Positions 35,806-44,405 of a stretch of DNA of 64,000 bases are shown here, piece by piece (position 1 is the stretch's first letter; every line of letters starts with the position of its first letter). Source of the stretch: Minisyncoccota bacterium (GTDB lineage: Bacteria > Patescibacteria > Paceibacteria > UBA9973 > UBA918); assembly GCA_021734905.1 (NCBI GenBank), contig JAIPIB010000004.1, positions 1 through 64,000 of the forward strand. The letters are read 5' to 3'. The notes under the pieces are model-generated. The model saw only the letters and a list, made by a program, of their open reading frames with translations, did not search any database and was not told the origin of the DNA. Position numbers and translations under genes: made by a program.

Positions 35806-36732
35806 ATGAAACTATCTGAGCTCAAACGAGAATTTCTTGAGTACTTAGAAATCGAAAAAGGACGAAGTATTCTTACGATTTCAAATTACGATAGATACTT
35901 GGCTCGGTTTTTGACGTATGCAAATACAGAAGATCCCCAAAAACTCACGGAGCAGACTGTTAGAGAATATCGTCTCTGGCTTAATAGACAGCCTGGGACA
36001 AAAACAGGACGTCAGATTGATACTTTAAAACGAAAAACGCAAAACTACTACCTCATTGCACTCCGCGCATTCCTTAAGTACCTCCGAAAGCGGAGTATTG
36101 AATCACTTAACCCAGAACTTATTGAACTTGCGAAAGTTCCTGATAGATCACTTGATCTCATCTCCACACAAGAACTTAACCGACTTATGGATGCGCCTGA
36201 TGTAAACACTACTCGGGGACTTCGTGACCATGCCATACTCGAGCTTCTTTTTTCAACAGGGCTTCGTGTTTCTGAATTATGTTCGTTATCACAAGAGGAT
36301 GTCGATCTTTCGCGAGATGAGTTTTCTGTTCGAGGAAAAGGAGACAAGGTTCGCGTCGTCTTTCTTTCTGACACAGCACGTAATGCAATCAAAGAATATT
36401 TGAAAGTGCGAAAGGACTTTGACGATGCAATGTTTGTTCAGTATGGAAAAAATAGTAAAAAAGAGGAAGTGAAAAACAAAGACCTGCGACTTACTCCACG
36501 AAGTGTGCAACGTATTATTAAACAGTACGCAACGATTGCTGGCATTACGCGGAAAGTAACCCCGCATGTTATTCGACACTCTTTCGCCACTGACCTTCTC
36601 AGTAATGGCGCTGATATTCGTTCGGTGCAGGCGCTCCTCGGACACGCCAATATTGCAACGACGCAAATATACACCCATGTCACTGACAAACACCTCCGCG
36701 ACATCCACAAGAAATTTCATTCGCGGGGGTAA
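35806..36732 (+). CDS. xerD: Tyrosine recombinase XerC/XerD-like
   Basis: Xer recombinases resolve chromosome dimers at dif. From the ATG at 35806 (MKLSELKREFLEYLEIEKG) the protein is 308 aa. An N-terminal SAM-like core-binding domain precedes a catalytic domain with the GLRVSELCSL arginine, HVIRHSFATDLL, LLGHANIATTQIYTH and the nucleophile Tyr. The chosen start directly follows a TACTATATATAGT -10-like box, suggesting a leaderless mRNA; the upstream ATG at 35776 is rejected. It is the only integrase-type gene in the window. Confidence 0.93.
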   Translation: MKLSELKREFLEYLEIEKGRSILTISNYDRYLARFLTYANTEDPQKLTEQTVREYRLWLNRQPGTKTGRQIDTLKRKTQNYYLIALRAFLKYLRKRSIESLNPELIELAKVPDRSLDLISTQELNRLMDAPDVNTTRGLRDHAILELLFSTGLRVSELCSLSQEDVDLSRDEFSVRGKGDKVRVVFLSDTARNAIKEYLKVRKDFDDAMFVQYGKNSKKEEVKNKDLRLTPRSVQRIIKQYATIAGITRKVTPHVIRHSFATDLLSNGADIRSVQALLGHANIATTQIYTHVTDKHLRDIHKKFHSRG

Positions 36733-36780
36733 GTACTATTTTAAAAAATCCGCGCATGACTTTGTTATAAGTAGGTTTTG

Positions 36781-36809
36781 TTGACCAAATGAGTCCTTCA
36801 GAGTACTCT
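36781..36809 (+). promoter_or_regulatory. Sigma70-type promoter of thrC
   Basis: TTGACC, a 17-bp spacer and TACTCT lie upstream of a ~60-nt leader that ends in a strong Shine-Dalgarno (GAGGAGT) 9 bases before the thrC ATG. Confidence 0.5.
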
Positions 36810-36872
36810 TCTCCCCAGATTACATAGTTCATTTCGGGCTGTGATCTTCGACAACTTTCGAGGAGTAATTCC

Positions 36873-38300
36873 ATGAAATATATATCAACCCGTGGAGGAG
36901 GAGAACCGAAGTCATTTTGTGACATTCTCCTCGGAGGACTGGCACCAGATGGAGGTCTTTATCTGCCAGAGACATATCCACGAGTAACAAAAGAAATGCT
37001 CACAGAATGGCGCAAACTTTCGTACGCAAAGCTTGCGTTTCGAATCTTCTCGCTCTTCATCGATGACATTCCGCGAAGAGACCTGTGGGCAATTTGCAGG
37101 AAGACGTACACGTCCGATGTCTACCAGTACTGTCGAGAAGGATGCAATCCTGCAGACATCACGCCACTCGTTACGCTCGAACCGTGGCTCCATCTTTTGG
37201 AACTTTCGAACGGGCCGACACTGGCCTTCAAAGACATTGCCTTGCAACTTTTGGGCAATCTGTTCGAGTACGAGCTCGGGCGGCGTGGTGAGGTCATGAA
37301 CATCCTCGGTGCGACATCGGGGGATACGGGTTCGGCGGCAGAGTATGCAATGCTCGGCAAGAAGGGTGTCAAGGTCTTCATGCTTTCGCCAGAGGGAAAG
37401 ATGAGTGCCTTTCAACGGGCACAGATGTACTCACTTCAAGATCCCAACATCCTCAACCTTGCCGTCCGTGGCATGTTTGATGATGCACAGGATATCGTGA
37501 AGGCGGTCTCTGACGATGCCGAGTTCAAGGCAAGGTACAAAATCGCTGCGGTGAACTCCATCAATTGGGCTCGCGTCATGGCGCAAATTGTCTACTACTT
37601 CAAGGGATATTTTTCCGCGACAAAAAGCAATGACGAGTTTGTCAATTTTGCGGTTCCGACCGGAAACTTCGGCAATATCTGTGCAGGGCATATCGCACGC
37701 ATGATGGGACTTCCAATCAAACGTTTGATTCTCGCAACCAACGAGAATGACGTTCTCGACGAGTTTTTCCGCACCGGTATGTATCGGCCGAGAAGCTCCG
37801 CGAATACGCTCGTCACATCGAGTCCATCGATGGACATCTCGAAGGCCTCCAACTTCGAGCGGTTCGTCTTTGATTTTGTCGGGAGAGACTCCGACATTGT
37901 GTGGAGTCTTTGGCATTCGCTCGGTACTCAAGGATCGTTCGATCTCGTGGGAGTCACTCGAAATGATGTTCAGGATTTCGGTTTCGTGTCCGGGGTAAGT
38001 ACTCACGCCGACCGCCTTGCCACGATTCGCTCGGTGTGGGAAACCTACGGCATCATGATTGACACGCACACCGCCGACGCACTCGCCGTTGCACGGCGCC
38101 TTCGTCGCCCAGGCGACAACATCGTCGCCCTCGAGACGGCACAAGCCATGAAGTTCGAAGAAGCGATTAGTGAGGCTCTCGGTAGTAACCCCGGGCGCAG
38201 GCATTCGGATTTCGTCGGTATTGAAAAGCTTCCTCAACGTGTCGTGGTTATCCCCGCAAGTTCTGCAGAAGTAAAGTCGTACATTGCGAGTAACACCTGA
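36873..38300 (+). CDS. thrC: Threonine synthase
   Basis: A PLP enzyme converting O-phosphohomoserine to threonine. The 475-aa protein starts MKYISTRGGGEPKSFCDILL, has the PLP lysine K120 in GPTLAFKDIA, the GATSGDTG phosphate-binding loop and the VPTGNFGNICAG motif. Length fits the yeast/E. coli-type class. It uses noticeably more G/C-ending codons than its neighbours and has a strong Shine-Dalgarno. No other threonine pathway gene is nearby. Lateral acquisition or salvage use is inferred. Confidence 0.93.
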   Translation: MKYISTRGGGEPKSFCDILLGGLAPDGGLYLPETYPRVTKEMLTEWRKLSYAKLAFRIFSLFIDDIPRRDLWAICRKTYTSDVYQYCREGCNPADITPLVTLEPWLHLLELSNGPTLAFKDIALQLLGNLFEYELGRRGEVMNILGATSGDTGSAAEYAMLGKKGVKVFMLSPEGKMSAFQRAQMYSLQDPNILNLAVRGMFDDAQDIVKAVSDDAEFKARYKIAAVNSINWARVMAQIVYYFKGYFSATKSNDEFVNFAVPTGNFGNICAGHIARMMGLPIKRLILATNENDVLDEFFRTGMYRPRSSANTLVTSSPSMDISKASNFERFVFDFVGRDSDIVWSLWHSLGTQGSFDLVGVTRNDVQDFGFVSGVSTHADRLATIRSVWETYGIMIDTHTADALAVARRLRRPGDNIVALETAQAMKFEEAISEALGSNPGRRHSDFVGIEKLPQRVVVIPASSAEVKSYIASNT

Positions 38301-38328
38301 TTTGTTTTGGGTACAGTTCCCAGTTCAA

Positions 38329-38359
38329 AAAGCCTGCAACGCATTGCGTTGCAGGCTTT
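38329..38359. terminator. Bidirectional terminator
   Basis: The stem aaagcctgcaacgc / gcgttgcaggcttt with loop ATT is followed by a T run. It separates the convergent thrC and cupredoxin genes. Confidence 0.9.
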
Positions 38360-38381
38360 CTTTTTTAATACGAAATTTAGA

Positions 38382-38894
38382 CTACTTAACGACCAAAGTC
38401 CCCACCATACCGCTTGCTCTATGTGAACCCACGGAGCAATAGTATTCAAATGTTCCAACTTCGTCTGCAACAAAGGTAACTTTAGAACTATTCCCTGTTT
38501 GCACTTTCTCTGTGCGCGCACTGAACTCATCAAGTACCCAATCATGGAAGCCCTCAGTACTTATGAAGTTAATAGTAACGACGTCTCCCTTTGTTACATG
38601 AATTTCCTTGAGGTTAAAACTGAAATTTTCACCAGCTACTTCAAATACTTTTGTCTGCGGGGCCTCAGTTGTTGGGAGTTCAGTATCAACCACTACATCA
38701 GCAATCGGCAGTTCCATACCAACATCGCTTCCCGGCACCTCATCGGTAAGTGCGTCGATTGTTTCGCTTTCTGGTACAAGGTAAGAATTTTCTGTCGATG
38801 GTTCTTGTAAGGAAGATTGTGAACTATCAGAAGTCATCCAGAGTAAACCGGAGGTTAGCACAAGCGCTATTAGAGCAATATATAGTAGTTTCAT
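38382..38894 (-). CDS. Membrane-anchored cupredoxin
   Basis: The 170-aa protein has an N-terminal anchor or signal (residues 3-20), an acidic Ser/Thr/Pro linker and a plastocyanin-like domain from about residue 80. Type 1 copper ligands are visible as His117 (FHDW) and Cys153, His158 and Met163 in the YYCSVGSHRASGM segment. It would carry electrons or bind copper outside the membrane. No oxidase or other redox partner is in the window. Confidence 0.88.
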   Translation of the reverse strand: MKLLYIALIALVLTSGLLWMTSDSSQSSLQEPSTENSYLVPESETIDALTDEVPGSDVGMELPIADVVVDTELPTTEAPQTKVFEVAGENFSFNLKEIHVTKGDVVTINFISTEGFHDWVLDEFSARTEKVQTGNSSKVTFVADEVGTFEYYCSVGSHRASGMVGTLVVK

Positions 38895-38961
38895 AGAAAA
38901 AATTATTGATTCAGGAAAGTATTATTTTATCATGTACATAAACATGAAGATAATCAAAATA

Positions 38962-39249
38962 TTACTCAACGAGCAAAGTCTCTGGTTGAGGAGGAAGACT
39001 GTTTTTTCGAGAAAAGAGTCGTTTAAATTTGTTTGTAAAAACGATACGTAAACCGAGGATTTCTAATCCAACAAAGAAAAGAGTTCCTCCAGGAGTGAGT
39101 GGTGTTACGAGCATAAGAAAGCCGAACACAACAAGAAACCAACCAGCGATTTTTCGAAGTCGTGGCCTTGTGAGGGTATAATTATTAAATCGTTCGCGCA
39201 TATACTCATGGTGACGCACAACCATGATCGTTCTTACAAGAGTGAACAA
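38962..39249 (-). CDS. Small PGPGW-like membrane protein
   Basis: The 95-aa protein has a basic N-terminus and two hydrophobic helices joined by the turn LTPGGTLFFVGLEILGLR, similar to the PGPGW-type small membrane proteins. Internal starts at 39201 (MRERFNN) or 39225 are possible; the N-terminal 16 residues look weak. Function is unknown. It follows the SurA-like gene after a terminator. Confidence 0.65.
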   Translation of the reverse strand: MFTLVRTIMVVRHHEYMRERFNNYTLTRPRLRKIAGWFLVVFGFLMLVTPLTPGGTLFFVGLEILGLRIVFTNKFKRLFSRKNSLPPQPETLLVE

Positions 39250-39298
39250 GTAAACATTAATAAATCATTTTGTGTTAAATGCCGAGGAATAGAAATAC

Positions 39299-39327
39299 AA
39301 AAAAACGAGGACGAGCCTCGTTTTTTT
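39299..39327 (-). terminator. Terminator after the SurA-like gene
   Basis: The stem aaaaaaacgagg / cctcgttttttt with loop ACGAG lies downstream of the 39362 gene. Confidence 0.88.
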
Positions 39328-39361
39328 ACAATAGATCTAAAGATCCAAAAGTGACGATATG

Positions 39362-40156
39362 TCAGATCTTTAACTCAATCGTTGCATCTTCCCGTAGGCT
39401 ACTGATTAAGTCAGCGACAACTTGTTGCTGTTTCTGACTAAGAATTTGAGCTTCGATTTGTGGTTTGATTTCATCGAGTGGAGGAAGTTCATTTTCGCCA
39501 GCATCAATTCCATCCAAAAATGCCGCTACCTCATCATCCGTTACGGTAAGAGCATTGATTGAGGTTTTTGATTCAATATACTTATCTGCAAGTACGCGTT
39601 CCTCGATATTGCTTCGAAGTTTTTCTTCCGTAAGTCCTATTTCAATCATCTTTGATTTGAGAGCATCTTCTCCTCCAAGTTCTGTTGCGAGCTCATCATA
39701 TTTTTCTTGAACCTCTGCATCGGTAACTTCTATTTTGGCAGCATTTGCTGCAGAGATGAGAAGTGCATTATTGACGAGGATCTCAAGTGCTTGATTCTTT
39801 ACTTCTTTCTGAATTGTTTCTTGGGTAAGGTCTATCCCTTGAGCAACAGCATTTTTTTCAATAAGGGAAACACTGTCTTCATATTCAGTCTGACTGATTT
39901 TATGACCATTTACTATGGCGACGGTCTGGCTATTTACGCGCTGGGCATATGTGTAGTAGCCAGCACCAACAAGAATGAGTATTGCTACTACTGTAGCACT
40001 GACAATGCGTTTATCTTTGTAAAATGGCAGTATCGATGATGAGCCAGCCCCAGCACTTTGAGTTGTTTCCGTCGGAACCTCTTCAGAAACGGCACATACA
40101 GGACTCACAACTTCTGGGGCAATATTTTGTTCGTCTTTTTCTTGTTTAGTATCCAT
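39362..40156 (-). CDS. SurA N-terminal-domain chaperone-like protein
   Basis: The 264-aa protein has a disordered cytoplasmic tail, one membrane helix (about residues 52-70) and an extracytoplasmic domain with the SurA/PrsA start VAIVNGHKISQTEYEDSV. Long helices follow. The rotamase domain is absent, so it is probably a chaperone without prolyl isomerase activity that handles exported proteins. It is monocistronic with its own terminator. Confidence 0.82.
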   Translation of the reverse strand: MDTKQEKDEQNIAPEVVSPVCAVSEEVPTETTQSAGAGSSSILPFYKDKRIVSATVVAILILVGAGYYTYAQRVNSQTVAIVNGHKISQTEYEDSVSLIEKNAVAQGIDLTQETIQKEVKNQALEILVNNALLISAANAAKIEVTDAEVQEKYDELATELGGEDALKSKMIEIGLTEEKLRSNIEERVLADKYIESKTSINALTVTDDEVAAFLDGIDAGENELPPLDEIKPQIEAQILSQKQQQVVADLISSLREDATIELKI

Positions 40157-40223
40157 AGGGTGTTAGGTGATTACAATAAAATATTAGTACAGACTACCAT
40201 GGGTGGTATTGATTGCACAGAAA

Positions 40224-40559
40224 TCAGTGTGAGCTTTGATCCTCATGAGTTTTTGAGTCCTCGTCTGAAATTCCCCATTGCCACTTAGGAGACTCTCCTT
40301 TTTTGTAGCATATAACAATAAGAATAACGATGAGAATAACGGCGTGAGGGGCAAAAGCTATAAGCGTGTCGCTTTCTGAGTGTGAGTTTCTATCAATTCT
40401 TATAAAATCCCCTAATACGACAGCAATCCAAAGAAGTGTGACTCCCCATCCCTCCCTTGTTGCTGGAGTCCACCCCCAGCCGTAGAGCTTTCGTTTGAAC
40501 CAATATCCTTCAGGATTGTCCTGCATATAGGCGAGATGCTTTTTGAGAAAGTCTTTCAT
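40224..40559 (-). CDS. Small two-helix membrane protein
   Basis: The 111-aa protein begins MKDFLKKHLAYMQDNPEGYW and has the distinctive YGWGWTPATREGWGV segment. Two membrane helices (WGVTLLWIAVVLGDFI and AVILIVILIVICY) and an acidic tail follow. The WGWTPATREGW pattern recurs in small bacterial membrane proteins of unknown function, as far as I recall. Confidence 0.75.
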   Translation of the reverse strand: MKDFLKKHLAYMQDNPEGYWFKRKLYGWGWTPATREGWGVTLLWIAVVLGDFIRIDRNSHSESDTLIAFAPHAVILIVILIVICYKKGESPKWQWGISDEDSKTHEDQSSH

Positions 40560-40849
40560 GAAAAATAAATTAGTTTTATAAAGAATTGAGTGTGTCTCAG
40601 TACATACCTTATATAGTATGAAGGATAGTCAGTGAAGCGCAATGGGTGGATGTATTTACGCAAGTTTAGCGTTCACATGTCTGTTGATGTCGATATGTTT
40701 AATCTGATCAGAAAAGGTAAAAAAGAGCTTCATATCCTTTAATTTCCAGTACGCACTTTAAGTGTGTGTAAAGTCGTCGGCTATTTCTATTTTAAATAAG
40801 AAATATCGACGGAAGAAGAATTATAGTCGCGATGCTCGTTAATTCTTCT
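40560..40849. other. Gene-free stretch with one hairpin
   Basis: No convincing gene is visible. Near the end, the region 40768-40815 forms a hairpin in which cgtcg...cgacg and tatttct...agaaata pair. It may terminate the ABC-F transcript entering from the right. A TATATAGT box followed by a five-codon ORF at about 40613-40635 is probably chance. Confidence 0.4.
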
Positions 40850-42304
40850 TCATTTCTTTCCTAAATCGAGAACTTCATCGATTCGTATCTTTTCAACAAA
40901 ATCAGGAACGTGAGAGACGAGAATCATCGCGCCTTCGTATTTATTGAGCGCTTCAGCAATCACTGGTAGGTGACGGAAGTTTATATGGTTGGTAGGTTCA
41001 TCGAGGATGAGAAGCCCGGGTTTCATGAGAACAAGTTGTGCAAATGCAACAAGACCTTTCTGCCCTTCCGAGAGACTCCCGATTTTTGTACGCATAACAT
41101 CTTGACCGAGGAGAAAGCCAGCAGCGCATGACCTCATGTCCTCCTCAATCTTACGCTCCATAACCGACATAAGCGCGTCAAAAACTGTATCATCAAAATT
41201 GAGCGTAGAAAAATCTTGTCGATAGTATCCAATCTTTACCTGGGGTGAAACGGTCTCCCCTTTTGCGTGTCCAGAAGCAAGAGTCTCGAGAAGCGTACTT
41301 TTGCCAATACCGTTTGGTCCGACTAACTGCAGGTGCCATCCCTTCTTAAGGGTAATGTCGCACTTTTTTTCTGTCGGCTTGTGATTTCTAATTACTTTGA
41401 ATGACGTAATTGTTAAAACTTTTGGAGGTATATCTTTCGGGATACTTATAACAAACGGACGGATAGTTTTATCTTCACGTCGCACATCAACTTTGTTTTC
41501 CTCATAATCTTCCGCTTTCTCACGCATTCGCTTTGCAACAAGACGCATCTGGCCCCCTTTCATTGCAAAAAAGTTTGCTTTGTCTTTGTTTGCCTGAATC
41601 TCTTTTGCATATTGAGCATTCTTTCTATTTTCTTTTTCAATACGAAGAGCAATCTCTCGAACTACATCGTGGTAGTTTCCATCGTATTGCTCGACTGTGT
41701 GCGTATGGACGTCGAGGTAAAGAACGCCATGGGTGAATGCATTGAGAAAATCAGCATCATGAGAAATAACCACAACAGTTTTCTTGTAGGTTCTTAAAAA
41801 TTCAGTAAGGTGTTCGATTCCATCGACGTCGAGATTATTGGTTGGTTCATCAAGGAGGAGAAGGTCTGGATTTTGGATAAGTGCTGACGCAAGAAGAAGT
41901 CGTGCCTGCTGTCCCCCTGAAAAAGAGCTAATGAGGCGATCGTGTGGAGTAGCAAAATTTACCACCTCAAGCACCGCATCAATTTTAGGGTCAATGTCGT
42001 ACATCTTTTCTGTGAAACACTTTTCAAAAAATTCTTTAATGGTAAGTGAAAGTTCTTCACGAGGTATTACCTGCCGCGAAACAGCGATGGTTGTTCGCGG
42101 CATGACGTTGAGATCACCGCTACTCGTGCGTAGGGTGCCGGTGATTAAATCAAAGATGGTACTCTTTCCTGCACCGTTCTGGCCCATGAGGGTAAATTTC
42201 GCTCCGCGTCGAATAACAAAATTTGCACCAATGAGAATTGGTTTGTTGTGTGTGTACTCAAACGAGACATCACTAAAGGTAATGAGACCGGCTTCGCGTG
42301 ACAT
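40850..42304 (-). CDS. ABC-F family ATPase
   Basis: ABC-F proteins act on ribosomes rather than membranes. The 484-aa protein has two nucleotide-binding domains: Walker A GQNGAGKST with signature FSGGQQARLLLASAL, and Walker A GPNGIGKST with LSEGQKGLVAFAQL. The linker between them is charged, and there are no membrane helices. Walker B motifs LLLLDEPTNNLD and LLILDEPTNH are both intact. The subgroup (EttA, Uup, YbiT) cannot be decided. Confidence 0.93.
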   Translation of the reverse strand: MSREAGLITFSDVSFEYTHNKPILIGANFVIRRGAKFTLMGQNGAGKSTIFDLITGTLRTSSGDLNVMPRTTIAVSRQVIPREELSLTIKEFFEKCFTEKMYDIDPKIDAVLEVVNFATPHDRLISSFSGGQQARLLLASALIQNPDLLLLDEPTNNLDVDGIEHLTEFLRTYKKTVVVISHDADFLNAFTHGVLYLDVHTHTVEQYDGNYHDVVREIALRIEKENRKNAQYAKEIQANKDKANFFAMKGGQMRLVAKRMREKAEDYEENKVDVRREDKTIRPFVISIPKDIPPKVLTITSFKVIRNHKPTEKKCDITLKKGWHLQLVGPNGIGKSTLLETLASGHAKGETVSPQVKIGYYRQDFSTLNFDDTVFDALMSVMERKIEEDMRSCAAGFLLGQDVMRTKIGSLSEGQKGLVAFAQLVLMKPGLLILDEPTNHINFRHLPVIAEALNKYEGAMILVSHVPDFVEKIRIDEVLDLGKK

Positions 42305-42353
42305 AAGTGTGTAGACTAACGTATTTTTAGAGATATTGGAAGCATAATAAAAT

Positions 42354-42387
42354 AAAACAACTCGTCACATGTATGACGAGTTGTTTT
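42354..42387 (-). terminator. Terminator after a 20-aa ORF
   Basis: The stem aaaacaactcgtca / tgacgagttgtttt with loop CATGTA lies just past the stop codon of the 42397-42459 ORF. Confidence 0.82.
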
Positions 42388-42396
42388 ATTCAGGCT

Positions 42397-42459
42397 CTAT
42401 TTCTTGTCGCTCTTTTTTGGTTTCTTCTTTTCTTTTCGATGACCATCTCCTTTTGCCAT
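42397..42459 (-). CDS. 20-residue lysine-rich micropeptide candidate
   Basis: The ORF encodes a very basic peptide starting MAKGDGHRKEKKKPKK and ending KSDKK, and it is followed by a clear terminator. No Shine-Dalgarno is obvious. Small Lys-rich proteins beginning MAKGD have been annotated in Parcubacteria, as far as I remember, but this is not verified here. It could bind RNA or be a spurious product of an AAA-rich stretch. Confidence 0.5.
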   Translation of the reverse strand: MAKGDGHRKEKKKPKKSDKK

Positions 42460-42581
42460 GGTGATTTCTTATTTCAATAATACCTATACTGTATCATGCG
42501 GTGATCGGGTAAAGGTTATTCATGTGTGCAGAATGGCGGGCTTTGAATAGAGATCAGTATAAAAAATGCGACAGACAAAAG

Positions 42582-42604
42582 AAAAGGCGCTGGCGGCGCC
42601 TTTT
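42582..42604 (-). terminator. Terminator after the 42.6 kb gene
   Basis: The stem aaaaggcgc / gcgcctttt with loop TGGCG is preceded on this strand by the 42625-42990 gene. Confidence 0.82.
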
Positions 42605-42624
42605 TGGGTTGAAGAACATTTGAA

Positions 42625-42990
42625 TCATTTACGTTTGTGCATTCTTGGTCCATGTATACGTAGACGTGCAACATTCGTCTGACCAAAGGTTGTCGTTTCA
42701 AGCCTTGGGTCATTGGTTAGTACACAATACATGTCAGCCCTCAAATGCTTCGCGATAGGTTCACTGTCAGAATCGAACTCATCACCATCGTCATCGGGTG
42801 TTCCTGAACGAAGAGCCGATATGTCATCATCATGCAAGTAGCCTTCATGAGGATCTACCCAATCCCTGAGAGGATCTTTTCTTACCTCTCCGAGTCCATC
42901 ATCACTCCCTGGGTAGCAATTCGTCAAATCTGCATCACTTAGTGCAACAAGTGATGGGTACATCATTTTTGAAAAACAGTCGACAGGCAT
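42625..42990 (-). CDS. Uncharacterised acidic protein with strong Shine-Dalgarno
   Basis: The 121-aa protein is Asp-rich in its centre (PDDDGDEFDSDSE) with a basic C-terminal tail. No family is recognised and no membrane segment is present. It has an AAGGAGGAC Shine-Dalgarno, a TTGACA promoter and a terminator, so it is a complete stand-alone unit. Its start signals and more GC-rich codons resemble thrC and the other accessory genes rather than the core genes. Confidence 0.75.
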   Translation of the reverse strand: MPVDCFSKMMYPSLVALSDADLTNCYPGSDDGLGEVRKDPLRDWVDPHEGYLHDDDISALRSGTPDDDGDEFDSDSEPIAKHLRADMYCVLTNDPRLETTTFGQTNVARLRIHGPRMHKRK

Positions 42991-43062
42991 GACAGTCCTC
43001 CTTGGTGAATTATTATTGAGGTGATTTCGTGTTTACAACAAAAAAACGGTGCTTCTAAGTGC

Positions 43063-43091
43063 CATAATGCTACTAGATGAAAATTTGTCAA
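43063..43091 (-). promoter_or_regulatory. Sigma70-type promoter of the 42.6 kb gene
   Basis: On the minus strand TTGACA (43086-43091) is followed after 16 bp by CATTAT (43064-43069), about 75 bases upstream of the ATG. Confidence 0.55.
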
Positions 43092-43169
43092 TAATATACG
43101 AAGGATAGGGATCTTAATTGAAGTTATGAAGAATTCGAAGTTTATCTTGTTACTTGATACACTAAAGGT

Positions 43170-43961
43170 ATGAAAATCTTCTCATGGAACGTCAACGGCA
43201 TCCGTGCAGTGTTAAAAAAAGGTGAATTACAGCGGTTTATTGCAAAACATAACCCGGATATTCTTTGTTTGCAGGAAACGAAAGCATCTGAGGATCAAGT
43301 TGATATAGATTTTCCTGAGTATGATGGGTATTGGAGCTCGGCGGTAAAAAAAGGATACGCAGGAACCGCAATTTTCACAAAAATAGCGCCAATACAGGTG
43401 ATTTTAGGAATTCCGGAGGATATTGCCTCAAAATATTCACTTGAGGATAAGTACGGAGACACTATGAAGGAGGGGCGAGTAACAACGCTTGAATTTGATG
43501 ATTATTATGTAAGTACCGTATACACTCCGAATGCAAAAGAAGATCTTTCGCGCATTCCAATGAGGCAAGCATGGGATCCTGCATATTTAGAATATATGAG
43601 CACTCTCGAAAAAAAGAAACCGGTAATATTTTGTGGTGATCTAAATGTCGCACATACTGAAGACGATCTTGCTCGACCAAAAGAAAATGAGGGGAATAAA
43701 GGTTTTACAAAAGAGGAACGAGCTGGTATAGACAATATTGTTGAATCAGGATTTGTTGATACGTTTAGGCTTTATAATTCAGGAAATGGATTTTATACGT
43801 GGTGGTCACACTGGGGTGGAGCACGTGATAGAAATGTCGGGTGGAGGATTGATTATGTGATGGCTTCAAAAAGTTTAGTTCCAATAATAAAGAAAGCAAA
43901 TATTCATAGTGATGTGATGGGAAGCGACCACTGCCCTGTTTCAATCGAAATACAGGATTGA
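43170..43961 (+). CDS. xth: Exodeoxyribonuclease III
   Basis: An AP endonuclease/3'-5' exonuclease of base-excision repair. The 263-aa protein starts MKIFSWNVNGIRAVLKKG and has the LCLQETKA catalytic Glu, the FCGDLNVAHTE metal-site segment and the C-terminal GSDHCPVSIEI catalytic His. Length is normal. GATACACT ends shortly before the ATG with no Shine-Dalgarno, so the mRNA may be leaderless. A strong palindromic terminator follows. Confidence 0.97.
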   Translation: MKIFSWNVNGIRAVLKKGELQRFIAKHNPDILCLQETKASEDQVDIDFPEYDGYWSSAVKKGYAGTAIFTKIAPIQVILGIPEDIASKYSLEDKYGDTMKEGRVTTLEFDDYYVSTVYTPNAKEDLSRIPMRQAWDPAYLEYMSTLEKKKPVIFCGDLNVAHTEDDLARPKENEGNKGFTKEERAGIDNIVESGFVDTFRLYNSGNGFYTWWSHWGGARDRNVGWRIDYVMASKSLVPIIKKANIHSDVMGSDHCPVSIEIQD

Positions 43962-43986
43962 GTAAATATCGCAGTATTTAAGCCGT

Positions 43987-44024
43987 AAAATGAGCGTGTC
44001 CTTTATAAAGGACACGCTCATTTT
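43987..44024. terminator. Palindromic terminator after xth
   Basis: A 38-nt perfect palindrome (half-site aaaatgagcgtgtccttta) ends in TTTT. Its centre tcctttataaagga recurs in the next repeat. Confidence 0.85.
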
Positions 44025-44025
44025 A

Positions 44026-44080
44026 GTTATCCCCAGTTATACACAGGTATGTCCTTTACAGTAATTTATAAAGGACATAC
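44026..44080. repeat. DnaA-box-like site and AAGGACA inverted repeat
   Basis: ttatccccagttatacaca near 44026-44045 contains TTATACACA, a perfect match to the TTATNCACA DnaA box. It is followed by gtatgtccttta and ttataaaggacatac (about 44047-44080) as an inverted repeat. A related arrangement occurs at about 53085-53125. Confidence 0.5.
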
Positions 44081-44405
44081 TATAGTGATAGGCCCAGAAA
44101 GGGCGAGCAGGTAACACAGGGTTACCCCTTAAAGAGATCGTTATAAAATTGAGTTAATACCTCCAAAAAAACTCTTAGTACATCACACCGGTGAGGGACG
44201 TCGAACAAACTTAGTTCGCGCGCAAATCACCAAAACTATATGAGTCACATTTATGGAATTGAACCTCACTTGGTTCATCCACTTGAAACCTTATGTTTCA
44301 GCAATGACTCAGACCAAACCAAATAGACCGACCAGACCCAATAAAGCCCGTAGGACTGGACGCTGAAATACCACATTTCGGCTTCCGATCCCACGGGCTT
44401 TTTTT
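44081..44405 (+). ncRNA. Structured non-coding RNA candidate ending in a terminator
   Basis: Across about 320 nt without a gene there are consecutive hairpins: gccc/gggc near 44092, ggtaac/gttacc near 44110, and ggtga...tcacc enclosing cgaac/gttcg near 44191-44230. A long tgagtca...tgactca domain follows at about 44243-44311, enclosing two smaller hairpins. The stretch ends with an aaagcccgt/acgggcttt terminator (44343-44405). The order of closed domains plus terminator suggests a real RNA. I could not match it to tmRNA, RNase P RNA or SRP RNA. Confidence 0.45.

Noticed and set aside
37431..38237. 268-aa minus-strand ORF opposite thrC
   Set aside because: Antisense to threonine synthase; its length comes from the GC-biased codons of thrC.
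44081..44405. tmRNA or RNase P RNA
   Set aside because: No tag reading frame with tRNA-like ends, and no RNase P P4 consensus could be found.
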